This document shows, one piece after another, positions 46,879 through 58,961 of a stretch of 64,000 nt of DNA (position 1 is the first letter of the stretch; each line of letters begins with the position of its first letter). Below the pieces are notes generated by a model. The model was given only the letters and a program-made list of their open reading frames with translations, had not been told where the DNA came from and did no database searches. The position numbers and the translations under genes are program-made. The stretch is from assembly GCA_001600415.1 (NCBI GenBank), contig BCJX01000011.1, positions 303,029-367,028 of the forward strand. Direction: 5' to 3'. Source of the stretch: Pascua guehoae. Taxonomy: Eukaryota > Basidiomycota > Tremellomycetes > Trichosporonales > Trichosporonaceae.

Positions 46879-49402
46879 CTGGGGTTAGTCCATGGTTGGG
46901 GTTGGGCGTGAATGTAGGGACGGATGGCGATGGAGAGTGATGAAGCGCTTGGGAAAGGACAGTCCCATCGGGGGATCCCTTCATCGGGCTACTATGACCT
47001 TCGCGAAACGACGCAGGAGTGTCAATGGGGACGCGATCCACGTGGGAGAGTGGGAGGGTGGTGAGGAGAGGAGCTAAGAGAGACGGGGTATGGAGAGAAG
47101 AGAGACGGGGTATGAAGAGAATGGAGATGGGGTATGGGGAGGTGAGAGACAGGATAAGGAGAGAATGGAGAGTAGGAGTGTGGCCTCGAGAGGGAAGACC
47201 GAAGCAGCGCTCGCTTCCCCCCTCCTTGCAAGAGAGAGACGAAGTGTGGCTCCCACGTGTGACTCGAGGTCACACGCTGTTCAGTGAAACGTGCAGAAAC
47301 GTGCAGAGGGGTGACAATACCGAACGGGACGGCGGGAAAGCGTTCTCGTTTGAGAGTAGACGAGCGGGAGAATAGAATGCGTACGGTACGGTCGAGAAGG
47401 ATGCAGAGCGAGGTAGAGTGGCAGTGTAGTGCCGACAAGGAGCTCGGGCTCCGAAAGGAAGAGATACCCATGTACGTTCGGGAAGTAGTGGGACTACCAC
47501 GTGCTCCAGCTCACTGTAGCAGCCCGACTCCTTTCACACACCTGTACCGAGAGGGGGCCTCGGAGAGGTGCGAGCGCTACAGATGAGGGGGACGAGGGGA
47601 GAGAGCGAGGAGCGTAGGACGACCGAGAGACAGGGCGGGAGAATGGAAGCGAAGAATGAGGGGAGCGCGGATGGAGAGGGAGGGAAGGAACGAACGAAGG
47701 AGAGGGCGAGGGAGAGAGCGAGAGAGCACGGGCGAGAGCGAGGGGAGAGATGCAGAGGGAGAGAGCCCGGAAACGTCGGGGAAGAGGGAGAGGGGACTGA
47801 AGGCGCCGCAGGGACCTGCAGACGAACGCTTCTCGGAGGCGAGCGAGCAGAGAGAATGTGTGGGTTTGGGCTAAGCGGAGAGGGGACGAAGGAAAGGGGA
47901 AGGACTAATGTAGCATGGAGCAGGAAGCGCCTTGGCAGCGCAGCGAAGGGGAGGCGGGGGGAGGCGGGGGAGAACCGGACCAAAGACGCTCACTCCGTTG
48001 TCTGTCGTCAGCAATCGGTCACGCATGAGTAGAGAGGCCACAGCGACCATGGCCCATACCGCGACAAGACCACGACCACCACGACTACACAGGCGACACC
48101 ACCAGGGGACCACTACCACCGCTTCCAAACAGGCCCCCGCGCTCGTTGCCTGCTGAGAATAGCCTTCCGGGGCTTGTCACATCCCAAACTCCCCCGTAAC
48201 GTCCTCCACAGAGTCCCGCCACGCCGTTTGCTGCATATCCGCCGCCTGCACGGGCTCGCAATTTGTACACGGCCGAGAGAGGCGTGTGGGGGACAGTATA
48301 GCGAGTGGATTGGTGGCGGGTTGACGAAACCGAGGTACGAGGGACCGGCCAGTGCCACTCGGAGGCACTTGGAAGGCACGCACCCAATGCCCGGTATGAG
48401 CATGGGCGGTCACGAGCGCGACAGTGTACACGGCGTGCGAGGGGTAGAGACAAGCAGATAGCGCCAGTGTGCCAGTGGATGGAATCGAGCATGGACCAAG
48501 AGAGCAAGGGGCAAGAAGAGCAGACGCCGGCGGTGGTTTCACGAGTTGGGACGAGTGACGTAGCCTGGCCGTCGTGTCCGTCCCTCGTTCTCCGGAGTGC
48601 TCGGCGTCTTACTTGAGTTTGTCCTCGACCACTTAAGCTTGCCCATCTCTGTGTCTCCTGTCTGCATTACTTGTCTCGTACACGACGCGTATGCGCGTCG
48701 CCCCCATCCCAGCTCGAATCCGCTCATCGCAATGCCTTTGTCTCGTCCCTTGACATCGGAGCCGCTCGTCGCCCCGAGGCACACCCAGAACAACGCGCCC
48801 AGCCATCCTCCTCTCGTCTCGACGCCTCGTCTCGACGCCTCGTCTCGACGGGCATCCTCCCCGCCCCCACAATCGTCCATGACTCTCTCTCTCTCTCTTC
48901 ATCAGCCACTCCATCTCCGGCCCTTACATTCCCAACTCCTCGACTCGTTCTAGCCCCGCGATGATGGAACAACGACGATGGCTCTACGATGATAGCCTCG
49001 CCTCCCCCGCTCTCGCCCCCTCCCCCTCCCATCATGCCCCCCGATCCTCCCACCACACGGCCAACCACAATACCCAGCACATCCTCCCCGCCCACCAGTC
49101 GCCGAGCACATTTATCCCATCCCCAACCCCCAACCCGACCGCTCCGCACCACGAATCCCAGCCCCGGACTAGTCGGGGCGGTAACGTAACCCGCTCCTGA
49201 CGTGACCGTCCGCCGAGTGCGCCGACATGGCAACGCAAGGAAGATGGATCGTCCATCCATCCATCCCATTCTGGGCCGTGCAAATTCCCTCCCTCGACTC
49301 GTCGCCGCCCTCGGTGTTGTGGTGCTTTGGTATGTCCCCCCCCCGAGCGAGCACGGGAGGCTTTGGTGGAACACATTGCCTTTCGGCCACAAGTTCCCCC
49401 CC

Positions 49403-49437
49403 NNNNNNNNNNNNNNNNNNNNNNNNNNNNNNNNNNN
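49403..49437. other. Assembly gap (35 N)
   Basis: The gap is flanked by poly-C on the left and CTCCCCC on the right, so it is a C-rich sequencing stop. Confidence 0.98.
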
Positions 49438-50469
49438 CTCCCCCCTCCATCGCGTCCCAACCCAAGCCCAAGCCCAAGCCCAACCCCAACCGACACCGAA
49501 GCCTCACCAACATCCAAAGCCGATCCCTCGCCGACACGCATCGCCCCCCGCGTATCCGTCCGCGCCACGACGATCCGCGCCCCGAGTTCGAACGTATCGC
49601 CCATCGTGAGTAGTCGTGGTTAGGTAAGTCGAGGTGCAAGTGTAGAGGCGTCGCCGGTGGACACTGGGTATTATACGCTCGCTGTCGAGTTATCGAGGTG
49701 TGGCTGTCAGGGATCCGAGTCGAGCGTGACTCGATGCGGGCGGAACATGCGCGGAAGGGGGGGCTTTGTTTGGTTCGAGTGGTCCCTGTTCGATTGTTCG
49801 ATTGTTCGAGATGTGCAGAGTTAGAGATGCAGAGTTGAGAGTTGCACAGTTGCACAGTGGCACAGTTGCACAGTTGCACAGTTGCACAGTTCCAGAGTGT
49901 GGCGCACGCGTCTCGAGACGTTGAGCTGGACATCATGCAAGCCAACGTCCGCCACGACTTGCTTGCAGACCTGGCGACAACACTGGGGCCTAGCGTGTTC
50001 TCAACCTCTAGGCTTTGGCTGATACCTTTCTGACTAGCTCCAGAATGTACATCCGGACGGAGGCCGTCTTTCGCGACCAAGAGACTGCTAGTCCTCGACA
50101 GCCCATCGACTACATCCTGAGACGACGCAGGCCTTGGCAGCGATCAAGTGTCTGCAGCCCATCGACGCCAAACGAAACAACCTGCGTCCCGGCCCCACCA
50201 CTCCGCTAGGCAGGACTCTGGGCCAAGCGTCTGATGTTGTCAACTTTGGCGACGCTCGTCTTCGTGGTATGGCCTTGGGGGTGGGCTAGCTTGTGCCGCG
50301 CCAGCTGCCGCGAGGAGACCACACCTCCACGCCTCCCGTACGAACGCACCATCTGGGCTACCATTGTCTTCCCGAGTCCAACATGCCAGGAAGGCCTGGC
50401 TTGTTGGGCTGGATTGATGGCTTGCCACCCGTGTTCTCGCGGCGACCAACCTTCTGACGTAGCTGATCC

Positions 50470-50605
50470 CCAGCCCCAGCCCGCCCGAGTCCAAGTCCAA
50501 GTCCGAGTCCAAGTCCAAGTCCAAGCCCCAGCCCGCCCAAGTCCAAGTCCAAGCCCCAGCCCGCCCAAGTCCAAGTCCAAGCCCCAGCCCAAGCCCAAGC
50601 CCACC
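50470..50605 (+). repeat. CCAAGT/CCCAGCCCG compound tandem repeat
   Basis: The hexamer CCAAGT iterates and is organised into longer units beginning CCCAGCCCGCCCAAGTCC, about three copies, ending in CCAAGC hexamers. Confidence 0.85.
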
Positions 50606-51864
50606 ACGCGCACCTCGCGCACGTCGCGTCCGAGTCACGCCCAGACCAGCGGGGACATTCCAGACTTTAGACTTTGGAACCAGCTCCGGCCTCTGAACCT
50701 CCGAGTCCACCCTGGCCCAACTCTGAGGGCGTTGGCTTGTTGGGGCTGGCTTGGCTTCTGAACATGCGCGTGGCTCCCGCGACTCACCGTCGATCGCTGC
50801 TCATCTCAAGCCCAAGGCCCAGGCGGCCCACGCCCAAGCACCAAGCACCAAGCCCACAGCACACGCGGCCGGAATCACGCCCACCAGCGCGGTGGACATT
50901 CCAGACCAGCAGACCAGGGGGACATCAGAGCAGAAACCCGCGGGGGGGGGGGGGGGGGAGATTCCAGACATATGTAGGACCACTCGACTTGCCGAGTCCA
51001 TCAGGCCGCCTAGACTCGGACTGCTTTTGCTCCTAAACGCCCTGCGTTGCCGGCAATGTCCACCTCGCAACCCCTTCCAACGCCAAGGCCCCGCCCGCCC
51101 GCGCACGTCGCTCTAACACCCAGGATACGCTTCTACGCTCCTGTGCTTGAAAGCTTCTGGCCCGCTGGGCTGCCGGGCTGCTGGCTTCTGGGCTTCTGGG
51201 CTTGTGGCTTTGTACACGTGCACGGCATCAAGTCGAGCCACCGCCCGAGGCTACGGCTAGTGCCACTGCCACTGCCACTGCCGCTATCGCACACGACAGG
51301 CACGAGGTTAGACTGGGCTGGGCCGTGCTGGGATCTGGGGCGCGCGCGCCGCGTCCTAGCGCGTCCGTGGGTGAGATTGCCGCGGAGGAGCGTGCCGGAC
51401 TCGAGCGTGCCGGCCTAGGCTGTGGCCGTGGCTAGATCGCTAGGCTGCAGTGCTGGGCGCCGGTGGGCGTGGGCTCGGCGTGGAGACGTCTGGACGAGCC
51501 TCGGATCAGCGGGGGCCGGGAGCGCTGTCGGCTTGGCTTCCAGCAGCCCGCACGTCGTTTCCAGCTACCACTGGTAGCATTCATATTCGAAATGCATGTC
51601 CGGATCATTGTCTATCGTCCACTGCATCATCGTCATGCGCATACGCACGTATGCGTCGCGCATCAGGCATCAGGCATCACAAAGCCCTGCTAGAATCCCA
51701 GTACAGAAAACGCAAACGCGGGTATCGGTCATGTCCGCCCTTTGGAAACCCTATCTGGTCGTGACACTCTATGTTGGGGTCGTCGGCGCCGCTGCTCCTT
51801 ACGTCTGCCCCCGCTCTCTCGACACACTCCCCCCTCTGAACACACTCCCCTCCTCTGGGCACAC

Positions 51865-53914
51865 TCATGCGGCGATGCGCTTGTTGAGCGTGTTCCATTC
51901 GTTGTTGTACAGCGTCCCAGTGCTAACGGTCAGCGCCACCCAGACGTCACCGGCAAGACGCGACGTGATAGCCGGGTGTGCACTAGCGGGGACATACCTG
52001 ATGAACGCGGCGAGCAGGCCCACACAGCACTGGACGGGCTCCTTGGCCCATGTGAGGTTGAAAATGTCGTAGGCTGGTGTTAGTATGCACAGTGTGGGGT
52101 AGTGCAGTGTGTGCAGCGTGGTGGATGGAGTGGGAGTGGGAGACTGGACGCTGGTGGTCCGGGGCCGCATACAGATGCGAGGCGGAGCACCCTTTGGACA
52201 CGGGCAATGCTCGCACTCCAAGCAGGGCCGTGCACGCCCACGGTTTCACAGCCTCGCGCCTCGCGTGCACTCGCGTACGCCCGCTCGGCTACTCACATAC
52301 AAAGACGAGGTCGCACATCAACTTGCGTGCGGTCCACTCGTCGCGTGTCACTTGCTCTGGGTCGCGGGGGCGGCGCGACTTGACCTGCAGCGCGTACAGC
52401 CCCGTGAGCGTGTTGGTGAACCATATCCGACTGCAGTGTTAGCGTGTGCCGAGTGCATGGCGCGTGCGGAGAGTGCTGTGGGGTAACAGAACGTGCGCCG
52501 CTTGAGTGCACTTGGCACCACTAGCTGCTGGGTCGAGCTCGCGCTAGCCAGACGGCATGTGTGGCCCCGGCGCACGAACACGACAGCAGCCGGAGACGAG
52601 CCAGAGCATCCCAAGCGCCGCCTCTGCAGCCACACAACGATACCCGATACGCACTTTGCCCAGCGGTCGGCGACACGGCCCTTTTTGCGCGACACAAGGC
52701 CGAGGCGGGAGAGACAAAAGACGTCGTCTGATACGGCACCGATGAGGTCGATGAGGTGTCCGAGGAAATCGCGGGCGCTCGTGGGCTCGGACGAGAGGAG
52801 GGCTGCGGCCGGCCGCAGGGGGTTGAGAAGGAGGAGACATTTGCGCGTGAGACTGAGGCCCGAGACGGCAATCTGGGCGCGGACGCGGTTGGAGATGAAC
52901 CACTTGCGCAGTGGGCGCACGGTCGAGATGAGGCCGAGGACGTACAGGTACATCTTGAGCGAGTACTGGACGCATTTCTGGTTTGTCAGTGGGTGGTGTG
53001 GGAAGATTTGGCCAGCGTTGGCTGATAAGCCTACGCGCGCCGACGCGCGCGTTTGCACTTACCAAGACCTTGTCGCGTCCCTTGCTCTTATCCATGAGCG
53101 CGGCCCACACCTCGAGCGTTTGTGGTGCTGGCACGCGCTTTGTCTTTGCCTTTGCCGGGGTGTACGGGTGGGCGGGGTGTAGTGGTGGAGACGCAGACGA
53201 GCCATTGGCGTTTGGGACCCACTGCGAATCGTCTTCGTCTGGTGTGCGTTCGGCGCCCCATGGGTCGGGCATGGTGCTGGTCGATAGAGGTGGGGAAGGG
53301 AGGAGGTGTAAAGAGTGGTGGTCAAAGCCGGATGATGCGGAAGAGGCAGACTCGTTGAAAGGATGGTGGTGGAACGGGTAGCTGTGTGCGCGCACGGGCG
53401 ACGGGTGAACGAGTGGAGGTGCCGTGTGGTGGTGGAGGTGGTGGTGGTGATTGCTGGCAATGCTGCTGTAGCTCGACAAGTTTGACAAGTTGTGCGGCAG
53501 GGCGTGGTTGTACTGCTGCTGCTGCAACGTGTGAAACTGGTATTGTGGATTGTGGTGGTGGTGGTTGTGGCTGTTGTGGTTGTTGGGAGAAGAGAGAGTA
53601 AAACACGGAGCTTGACCCGATGGCGGCGAGTGGGAAGGCAACGCGGCAAACGCAGAGCGCGCCGACGCGGTCGCGGCAACCAGGGAGGGAGGCACAGGCA
53701 GGGTCACACCTCGACTCGTTGGGCTGCTGTCGCCGCCGTAGAGCGAATACGACTGGTGCGTGTACGCGGTCGACGAGGCGTGTGCGCTCGAGGTAGTCGA
53801 CGCGTGCGATGTCTGGCTCGTGAGACTCAACCGATGCGTCGTTGGATGGTGGTGATTGTTGCGCTTTGCAGCAGAGGGAGACGATGAAGAGGTCACGGTC
53901 CACACTTGCGACAT
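51865..53914 (-). CDS. PEX11: Peroxisomal membrane protein PEX11 family
   Basis: Minus-strand exons (+ coordinates): 53063-53914, 52655-52977, 52297-52430, 51998-52073, 51865-51922, giving 480 residues with all phases matching. Residues from about 265 on match the PEX11 family: DKSKGRDKVLKCVQYSLKMY, RKWFISNRVRAQIAVSGLSL, FLGHLIDLIGAVSDDVFCLSRLG, ADRWANRIWFTNTLTGLYAL, CDLVFVSYDIFNLTWAKEPV and a C-terminal YNNEWNTLNKRIAA. PEX11 proteins remodel and divide peroxisomes. The first 260 residues are an unusual extension, Ser/His/Asn-rich with poly-His and po-Gln-like runs, whereas family members are usually about 230-300 residues in all. ATG 53914 (MSQVWTVTSSSS) is the first in frame. The gene is divergent from the dynein light chain gene. 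Confidence 0.9.
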
Positions 53915-54374
53915 TGGGTCCAAAAATCCGCAAAATCGCCCTTCTCTGTTTTTCTTTATTCAGCACCGGTGGGCCTGAACGAGCGAATAGTGGATTGCGA
54001 TCAAGGAAACGCGACCGTGTTCACGACAGTGACGACGGCGGCAAGAGTAGTAACGAACAGCAACGAACGGGTAACGATAAAGAGTAAAGTCAAGGACGGG
54101 GGATAGTCACTAGTTTACGGGATAGGTAAGTCTGGAGGATCCCAGGATCCCAGCAGAGGCGGAAAGCTAAGTGGGCGGCGGCGGTTAGGTTTGGCCACCC
54201 ACAACCGACATGGAGTACCTTGTACAGTAGTATTGACCGCGTCTCTCCCAGATCTCCCTCCAACGCCCACGCCCACGCGACCCAACCCCCGACCACCCGT
54301 ACCTTACCTCGGCTCGACGCCTGCCTCTGCCTGCCTCAGCCTCTCTCCGAACTCCGAGACCATTGCACCCAACC
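53915..54374. promoter_or_regulatory. Shared divergent promoter, PEX11 / dynein light chain
   Basis: Exactly 460 bp separate the two divergent start codons. The Tctex side (54250-54374) is CT/CA-rich; the PEX11 side contains AT-richer sequence around 53925-53960. No defined operator was recognised. Confidence 0.5.
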
Positions 54375-56075
54375 ATGCTCTTACTCAAACCCTCGAAATC
54401 ATCCATCACCACCGAACACTACAAACGCACTCTGCGCAAGCGCATCGACGCACTCGACTCGCTCGCAAAGTCGACCATGACCCGTTCCCCACCACCGCGC
54501 ACGAAGTGAGTCGCTCCGACGGGCGCGACAACGCCCCGCGTGCTCGAGCACGCCAGCGTACAGTAGGCTGCATGGGCGTCAAGCCGTGAGCGCGGGCGGT
54601 GTGCGACTCGCACCTCGACCGCAAAGATCACCTCACCCAATGCTGCTATGCACTCGCGCACCGCCTACTCGCCGCACCGCCTACTCGCCCGTCTGCGAGC
54701 TCCAAACCCATCCATCGCACCGGCTCCACTCCCCATCGCACCCCGCGTTCCCCCCACCCCCCACCCCAAACCACTCTCCAACACCGACCCCCCCCCACCC
54801 AACTGACACCAGGTTCCCCTCGGACCAGCTCCGCCCGTTTGTGCGCCAGCTGCTCGCCAAGACCCTCGCCAATGTCGCGTGGGACGGGGCCGACCGCGCA
54901 CGCATGGGCGCAGTCTCAAAGGAGCTGTGTGAGGTGAGTCTGGCCGGGGCCCGTGCGCGGGCGGGCGCCGGGGGAAGCGTGGAGCGTCGAGTGTGCAGCT
55001 TGCGGGAGGGGTGGGGCGTGGGTGTGGGTGTGCAGCGTGCAGCGTGCAGCGTGCAGCGTGTCGCGTGTAGCGTGACGGCGCCGGCGGGGGTGGACGAGGG
55101 ACAGGCCAGGCGAGGCTGGACGAGGCGAGGCCAGCCGATCGATCGGCGCGCGCGAGTGTAGTAGCTGCAGGGACGTACGGCGTACAGTCTGTTATGGTTG
55201 TGGTGTGTGATGGCGTTGTGGGTGTCCCAGGCCCGTTGCCAACGTCGAAATGTCCAAGTCTCCAGTCAACTGCTCGAGGCTGGCGGCGGTACTGACGCCC
55301 AGCGCATCAAGCAGAAGATGCTCGAGCTCGAACCCAAGGGCTTCAAGTTTATCGTGAGTGTCTCCCAGTCTGTGCAGCAGCAGCGGCGTCGGGAGTCGGT
55401 CGCGCTCGCACATTAGTGTCGCCAGTGTACGTGGGGAGGGGACACGACGACTCGACGACTCGAACTCGGCTCGGCTCGGACTCGCATACTTGCCTCGCTT
55501 GTCTTGCCCGTGTGCGCGACTGGCATCGCGGCTCGCACTGTGCCCAGCCTGCAGCCCGACTTGTTGGCGAGTCTTTTGGCTGGTGTACAGTATACAACCA
55601 TGATCGGGGTTGACCGCGGTTGACGTCACCTCCACACACCGTCACCAACTCCACTCACACACAGGTCACGTCGACGTTTACCGAAAACCTCGGGCAGGCC
55701 GGGCGCGCCGACATGTCGTGCCATTGGGAGGAGACGGATGCTGCCATCCAGGAAATGTTTTCCAACGTGAGTAGGGTGTGCTGGGCGGAAGGGGTGGGGC
55801 TGGAGTGTGAGCGGTCAAGTGTCCGGGGGCTGGGGGGCGTGCAGTGGGGGTGGTGTTGGGTGACTAGTCGGGTGTGAGACTGCTGTGGGCCTGGGGAGCG
55901 AGCTGTGCAAAGTGCAGTGTTGCGCGATAGAGGCAGGGATGGGGCAGGGCAGAGTCGACCCGGGCTGCCTGCCCTCTTGCGTGCTGTGGTTCACTGTCCA
56001 CGCACCCACATGCTGACCCACCCGCAGGACACGATGATTTTCGTCTGTATCGCGTACGCTGTGCGCGTCGTGTAG
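54375..56075 (+). CDS. Tctex1-type dynein light chain
   Basis: Exons: 54375-54505, 54813-54933, 55303-55353, 55665-55766, 56028-56075, giving 150 residues. The C-terminal 105 residues fit the Tctex1 fold: FPSDQLRPFVRQLLAKTLAN, LELEPKGFKFIVTSTFTEN, the AxMSCHWEETDAAI block and the final strand DTMIFVCIAYAVRVV ending the protein, as in DYNLT/TCTEX1D proteins. These bind the dynein intermediate chain as dimers in the motor complex. The first 44 residues are a basic, Ser/Thr-rich extension. Four introns of 261-369 nt are longer than the window norm; intron 2 carries GCAGCGT repeats. The assignment to a particular DYNLT subfamily is open. Confidence 0.87.
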
Positions 56076-56622
56076 ACGAAGACGACCTGGACGACCACGA
56101 CCCGCAAAGTATATACACTACACCAAGAGAGACCCCGTTCCGTTCTTATCCATGTCCATTGTCCCGTCATAGCATAGCATGTATCGTCGTTGTGAATGCC
56201 GCTCGTCGCTCGTCCTCACGCGTTTCGCCGGACGCGACGAGGCCCAGACAGTGCAAGACGAGCCACACAGACAGTCTAATACGAGCCAGCTCGATCTAGT
56301 CCACTTGGGCATACGAGCACACGAAACTAGGCTGCATCGGAAGCGGTGATACATGTAATACGTCTCAACAATAGTGACGGGATCTCAAGGGGACGAGCAA
56401 AAGCGAAGGAGAGCGGCGTGGGGGCCGGCGGCGCCATACAGCGCACGAACGAGTGTCCGGGAGGAATGATGCTGGGTAGGTGGACAACAGCGGTGAGGGA
56501 GAGGGTGAAGAGGAAGGGGGCGAGTGAAGAGATCGGGAAGGTAGACGCTACAAAAGGGTCGGGGCTTGGCAGAGGGCGCCTTCCCTTGGCGGCGACGCTG
56601 GCGGCGCGACGTGTATTGCCGC
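56076..56622. other. Convergent 3' spacer
   Basis: This 547-bp stretch lies between the dynein light chain stop and the bZIP stop, with both genes reading into it. It probably holds only the two 3' UTRs; no gene was seen. Confidence 0.5.
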
Positions 56623-58961
56623 CTACCGAAGAGGATGAGGGTACGCGGGTGCCATGGGAGGGACGCCGACGCCACAGTCTCGGTGCTGCATGAGAATTGT
56701 GGACAGGCGGTTGATCTCGTCCTCCATCTGGCGGACAGTATGATTCAGTCGCTCGTTTTCCATCGAAAGTGTTTCCACCTTGTTCTGGAGCTCGCTGAGC
56801 CACGCCTTTTTCCTCTGGCGACACTTGAGAGCGGCTGCGTTGTTAGTATCCGTCCGACACTGCCTGCACTGCATCACCTACCTTGACGGTTGCGCTCAAG
56901 GAAGTTCTTGCGCTTTTCCTCTTCCGTCTCCCCTCGTGACGACTTCTTGTCCTCCTTTTCGTCCTCGTCGGCGCTGCCGTCCTTGGACGCCTTCTTGCCC
57001 TTTTTGCCGGCGCTCTTGGTCGCAGGCTCCTTGCGCTTCTGGCCAGTGGTCGGTGCCTTGCCAGATCCGGGGGGCGGAGCGCCCACAGACGTCCGCTTGT
57101 TCATCAGTGGCGTCCCGCCAGACTTGGCCTCCTCCTCGCGCTTAGAGAGCTCCTGGTGCGCCTGAGACAGCAAGAAGAGGCCGTTGGCCGCCTGGCTAGC
57201 GGCATTGGCATTCTGCTGGGCATAGTCGACGGGTGGCATACCCTGTGCCATGCCCGGGGGCGCACCCATGTTGGGAGGGTAGAATGGCTGCTGCTGCATC
57301 GGCCCACCACCCTGACTGCGGTTGAGGTCGGCATTGACGGCACTCGTCAACGCGCTCAGAGTGTTGGGCGTAATCGTCTCCTGCGGGGCCGAATGTGCTG
57401 GGTTGAGGTGCGACATGCCGTGCGGCGCCTGCTGGAGGTGAGGAGGAATCGCAGCCTGTGGCTGGCGGTTGTCGCCGCCGTTTGCGGGACCGCCCGAGGC
57501 TGCGTTTGCATCGTTGTTGTCGTTGACGTTGGTGATGCTGTTGAGGAAGGCTGCCGTGTTGGGGCTGGGCATGGGAAGTGTTCCAAAGTTCGAGTTGAGG
57601 AGGGCGTTGTAGCCCGGTGTGAAACCAGTGCCCGTCCCTGGTGTAAAGCCCGTGCGGAAGTTGCCGGGTTCATAGTTGCCCTCGGCAGCGGCTTCGGGAT
57701 TGTCTCCCGTAGGACCCCATGCCTGGTTGGCGTTGGGCGCGGCGGCCGCCTGTGCCGCCCCGTTGCCAGATGTTGCCGCCGCTGCTGCGGCAGCAGCCTG
57801 GCTTCCCTGAGCTGGGCCGGCGAGCATGGCTGGGCTAAGAGGACCAGAGCGCAACGAGTGGCCAGCGAGCCATGGAAACTTGGACGGATCGGCGGCAGCC
57901 GGACTCGTTAAGGACGAAAGGGGCGGTAAGGCGTTGTGCTTGACACTGGTGGCATCGCCACCACGAGGCGGCGTGGTACGGTCCGATGATTGAGACGCTC
58001 CGGCTTGCTGCGACCCTTGGGCGAATGACTGTTCAAACGGGTTGTCCGACGATTGAGGCGCTCCAGGTTGCCCTTGGGAGAATGACTGTTCAAACGGGTT
58101 CGGTTCAAGGTCAAAGAGAGATCGGTTGCCAGAAGTAGCGCGAGGGCGCTCATCACTTGCAGCCGCCGACGTCTCACGAGCGCCTTGGCCCTTGGTCTTT
58201 GGAGATTTGGCTGGGGTGGGCAAAGCGGAGCGGACAAGGATGTGATGGGAAACATGGCGGTGATGGGATATACAGTAGATCGCAATTCAATGCACACGGT
58301 TGGGCGCGGTGTCAGCTCCGTGGTACACAGTGAGTGAGAAGGAAAAGGCGTCATGAGAGCTTGTGTGTTGGGACTGGTGGCGCCGGCCGGGACGAATACA
58401 CGACGCTGGGGTCGCGTACTCTTGGGTGATGCCGCTCCGAAAAACACCCAACCCAACAACAACAAAGGCACGAGTGGAGGCGCCACCCAGTTGTGGCGGT
58501 CATCGGGGGGTGGCAGGGACCAATATGGAACATTGTCGGGTCTCAAACATCTTGGCCGCTTTCTCTCATGCGCTGCTGATCATGCACAAGAGGAATACGA
58601 CAACAATGTAGTAGTGATCGCACAAGGGGTGGAGAGCAAGCCGAAGAATCGACCACGAATGCAAGTGGGAAGGCCCATCGTGGGAACAAGAGATGCCGGC
58701 AATTACCACTCACCGTCAGTCTCGCCCTGCTCGTCCTTTGGCTTGTCGCCATCTGCTTGCTCCTCCTTCTTCTCAGACGAAGCGGTCACGGCCGACTTGT
58801 CGAGAGCGGGCTTCTCGTCGGCGGCGTCGGCCTTGGAATCGTTCGCGACAGTGACTACGGCGGTGGTTAGTGAGCTGCAGTGATGCACGGGGGCACGCAG
58901 ACGTACCGGGAGAGGCTGCGGTGGGAGCCATGGCAGCTGGCGGTGGTGCGACGGCAGCCAT
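56623..58961 (-). CDS. ATF1: Atf1/CREB-type bZIP transcription factor
   Basis: Minus-strand exons (+ coordinates): 58907-58961, 58714-58854, 56882-58210, 56623-56834, giving 578 residues, all phases consistent. The basic region KRKNFLERNRQAALKCRQRK is created across the last intron and followed by a leucine zipper (LSELQNKVETL, ENERLNHTVRQM) up to about residue 557. The N-terminal region holds duplicated NPFEQSF motifs, FPWLAGHSLRSGPLSPAML and FRTGFTPGTGTGFTPGYN, resembling the regulatory N-terminus of fungal Atf1/Aft1 factors that stress MAP kinases phosphorylate; LSP/TP sites are visible. These factors activate oxidative and osmotic stress genes through CRE-like sites. Intron 2 is 503 nt. 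The symbol denotes the class; strict orthology was not tested. Confidence 0.9.

Larger units (their letters stand above)
46879..51864. other. Repeat-rich intergenic region, about 5 kb
   Basis: From 47041 to about 47900 the + strand is strongly purine-rich, with a roughly 20-bp tandem unit around AGAGACGGGGTATG (47077-47170). GTCTCGACGCCTC triplicates at about 48815-48855, GCACAGTT octamers occur at 49842-49890, AAGTCC/CCCAGCCCG repeats at 50470-50605 and G17 at 50942-50958. An N gap lies at 49403-49437. Exon-like + strand fragments occur at about 49890-50278, but no complete gene could be assembled. Confidence 0.5.

Noticed and set aside
47568..48032. 154-codon Glu/Arg-rich + frame
   Set aside because: It lies wholly in the purine-rich tract, where stops are rare and Glu/Arg/Gly codons arise automatically.
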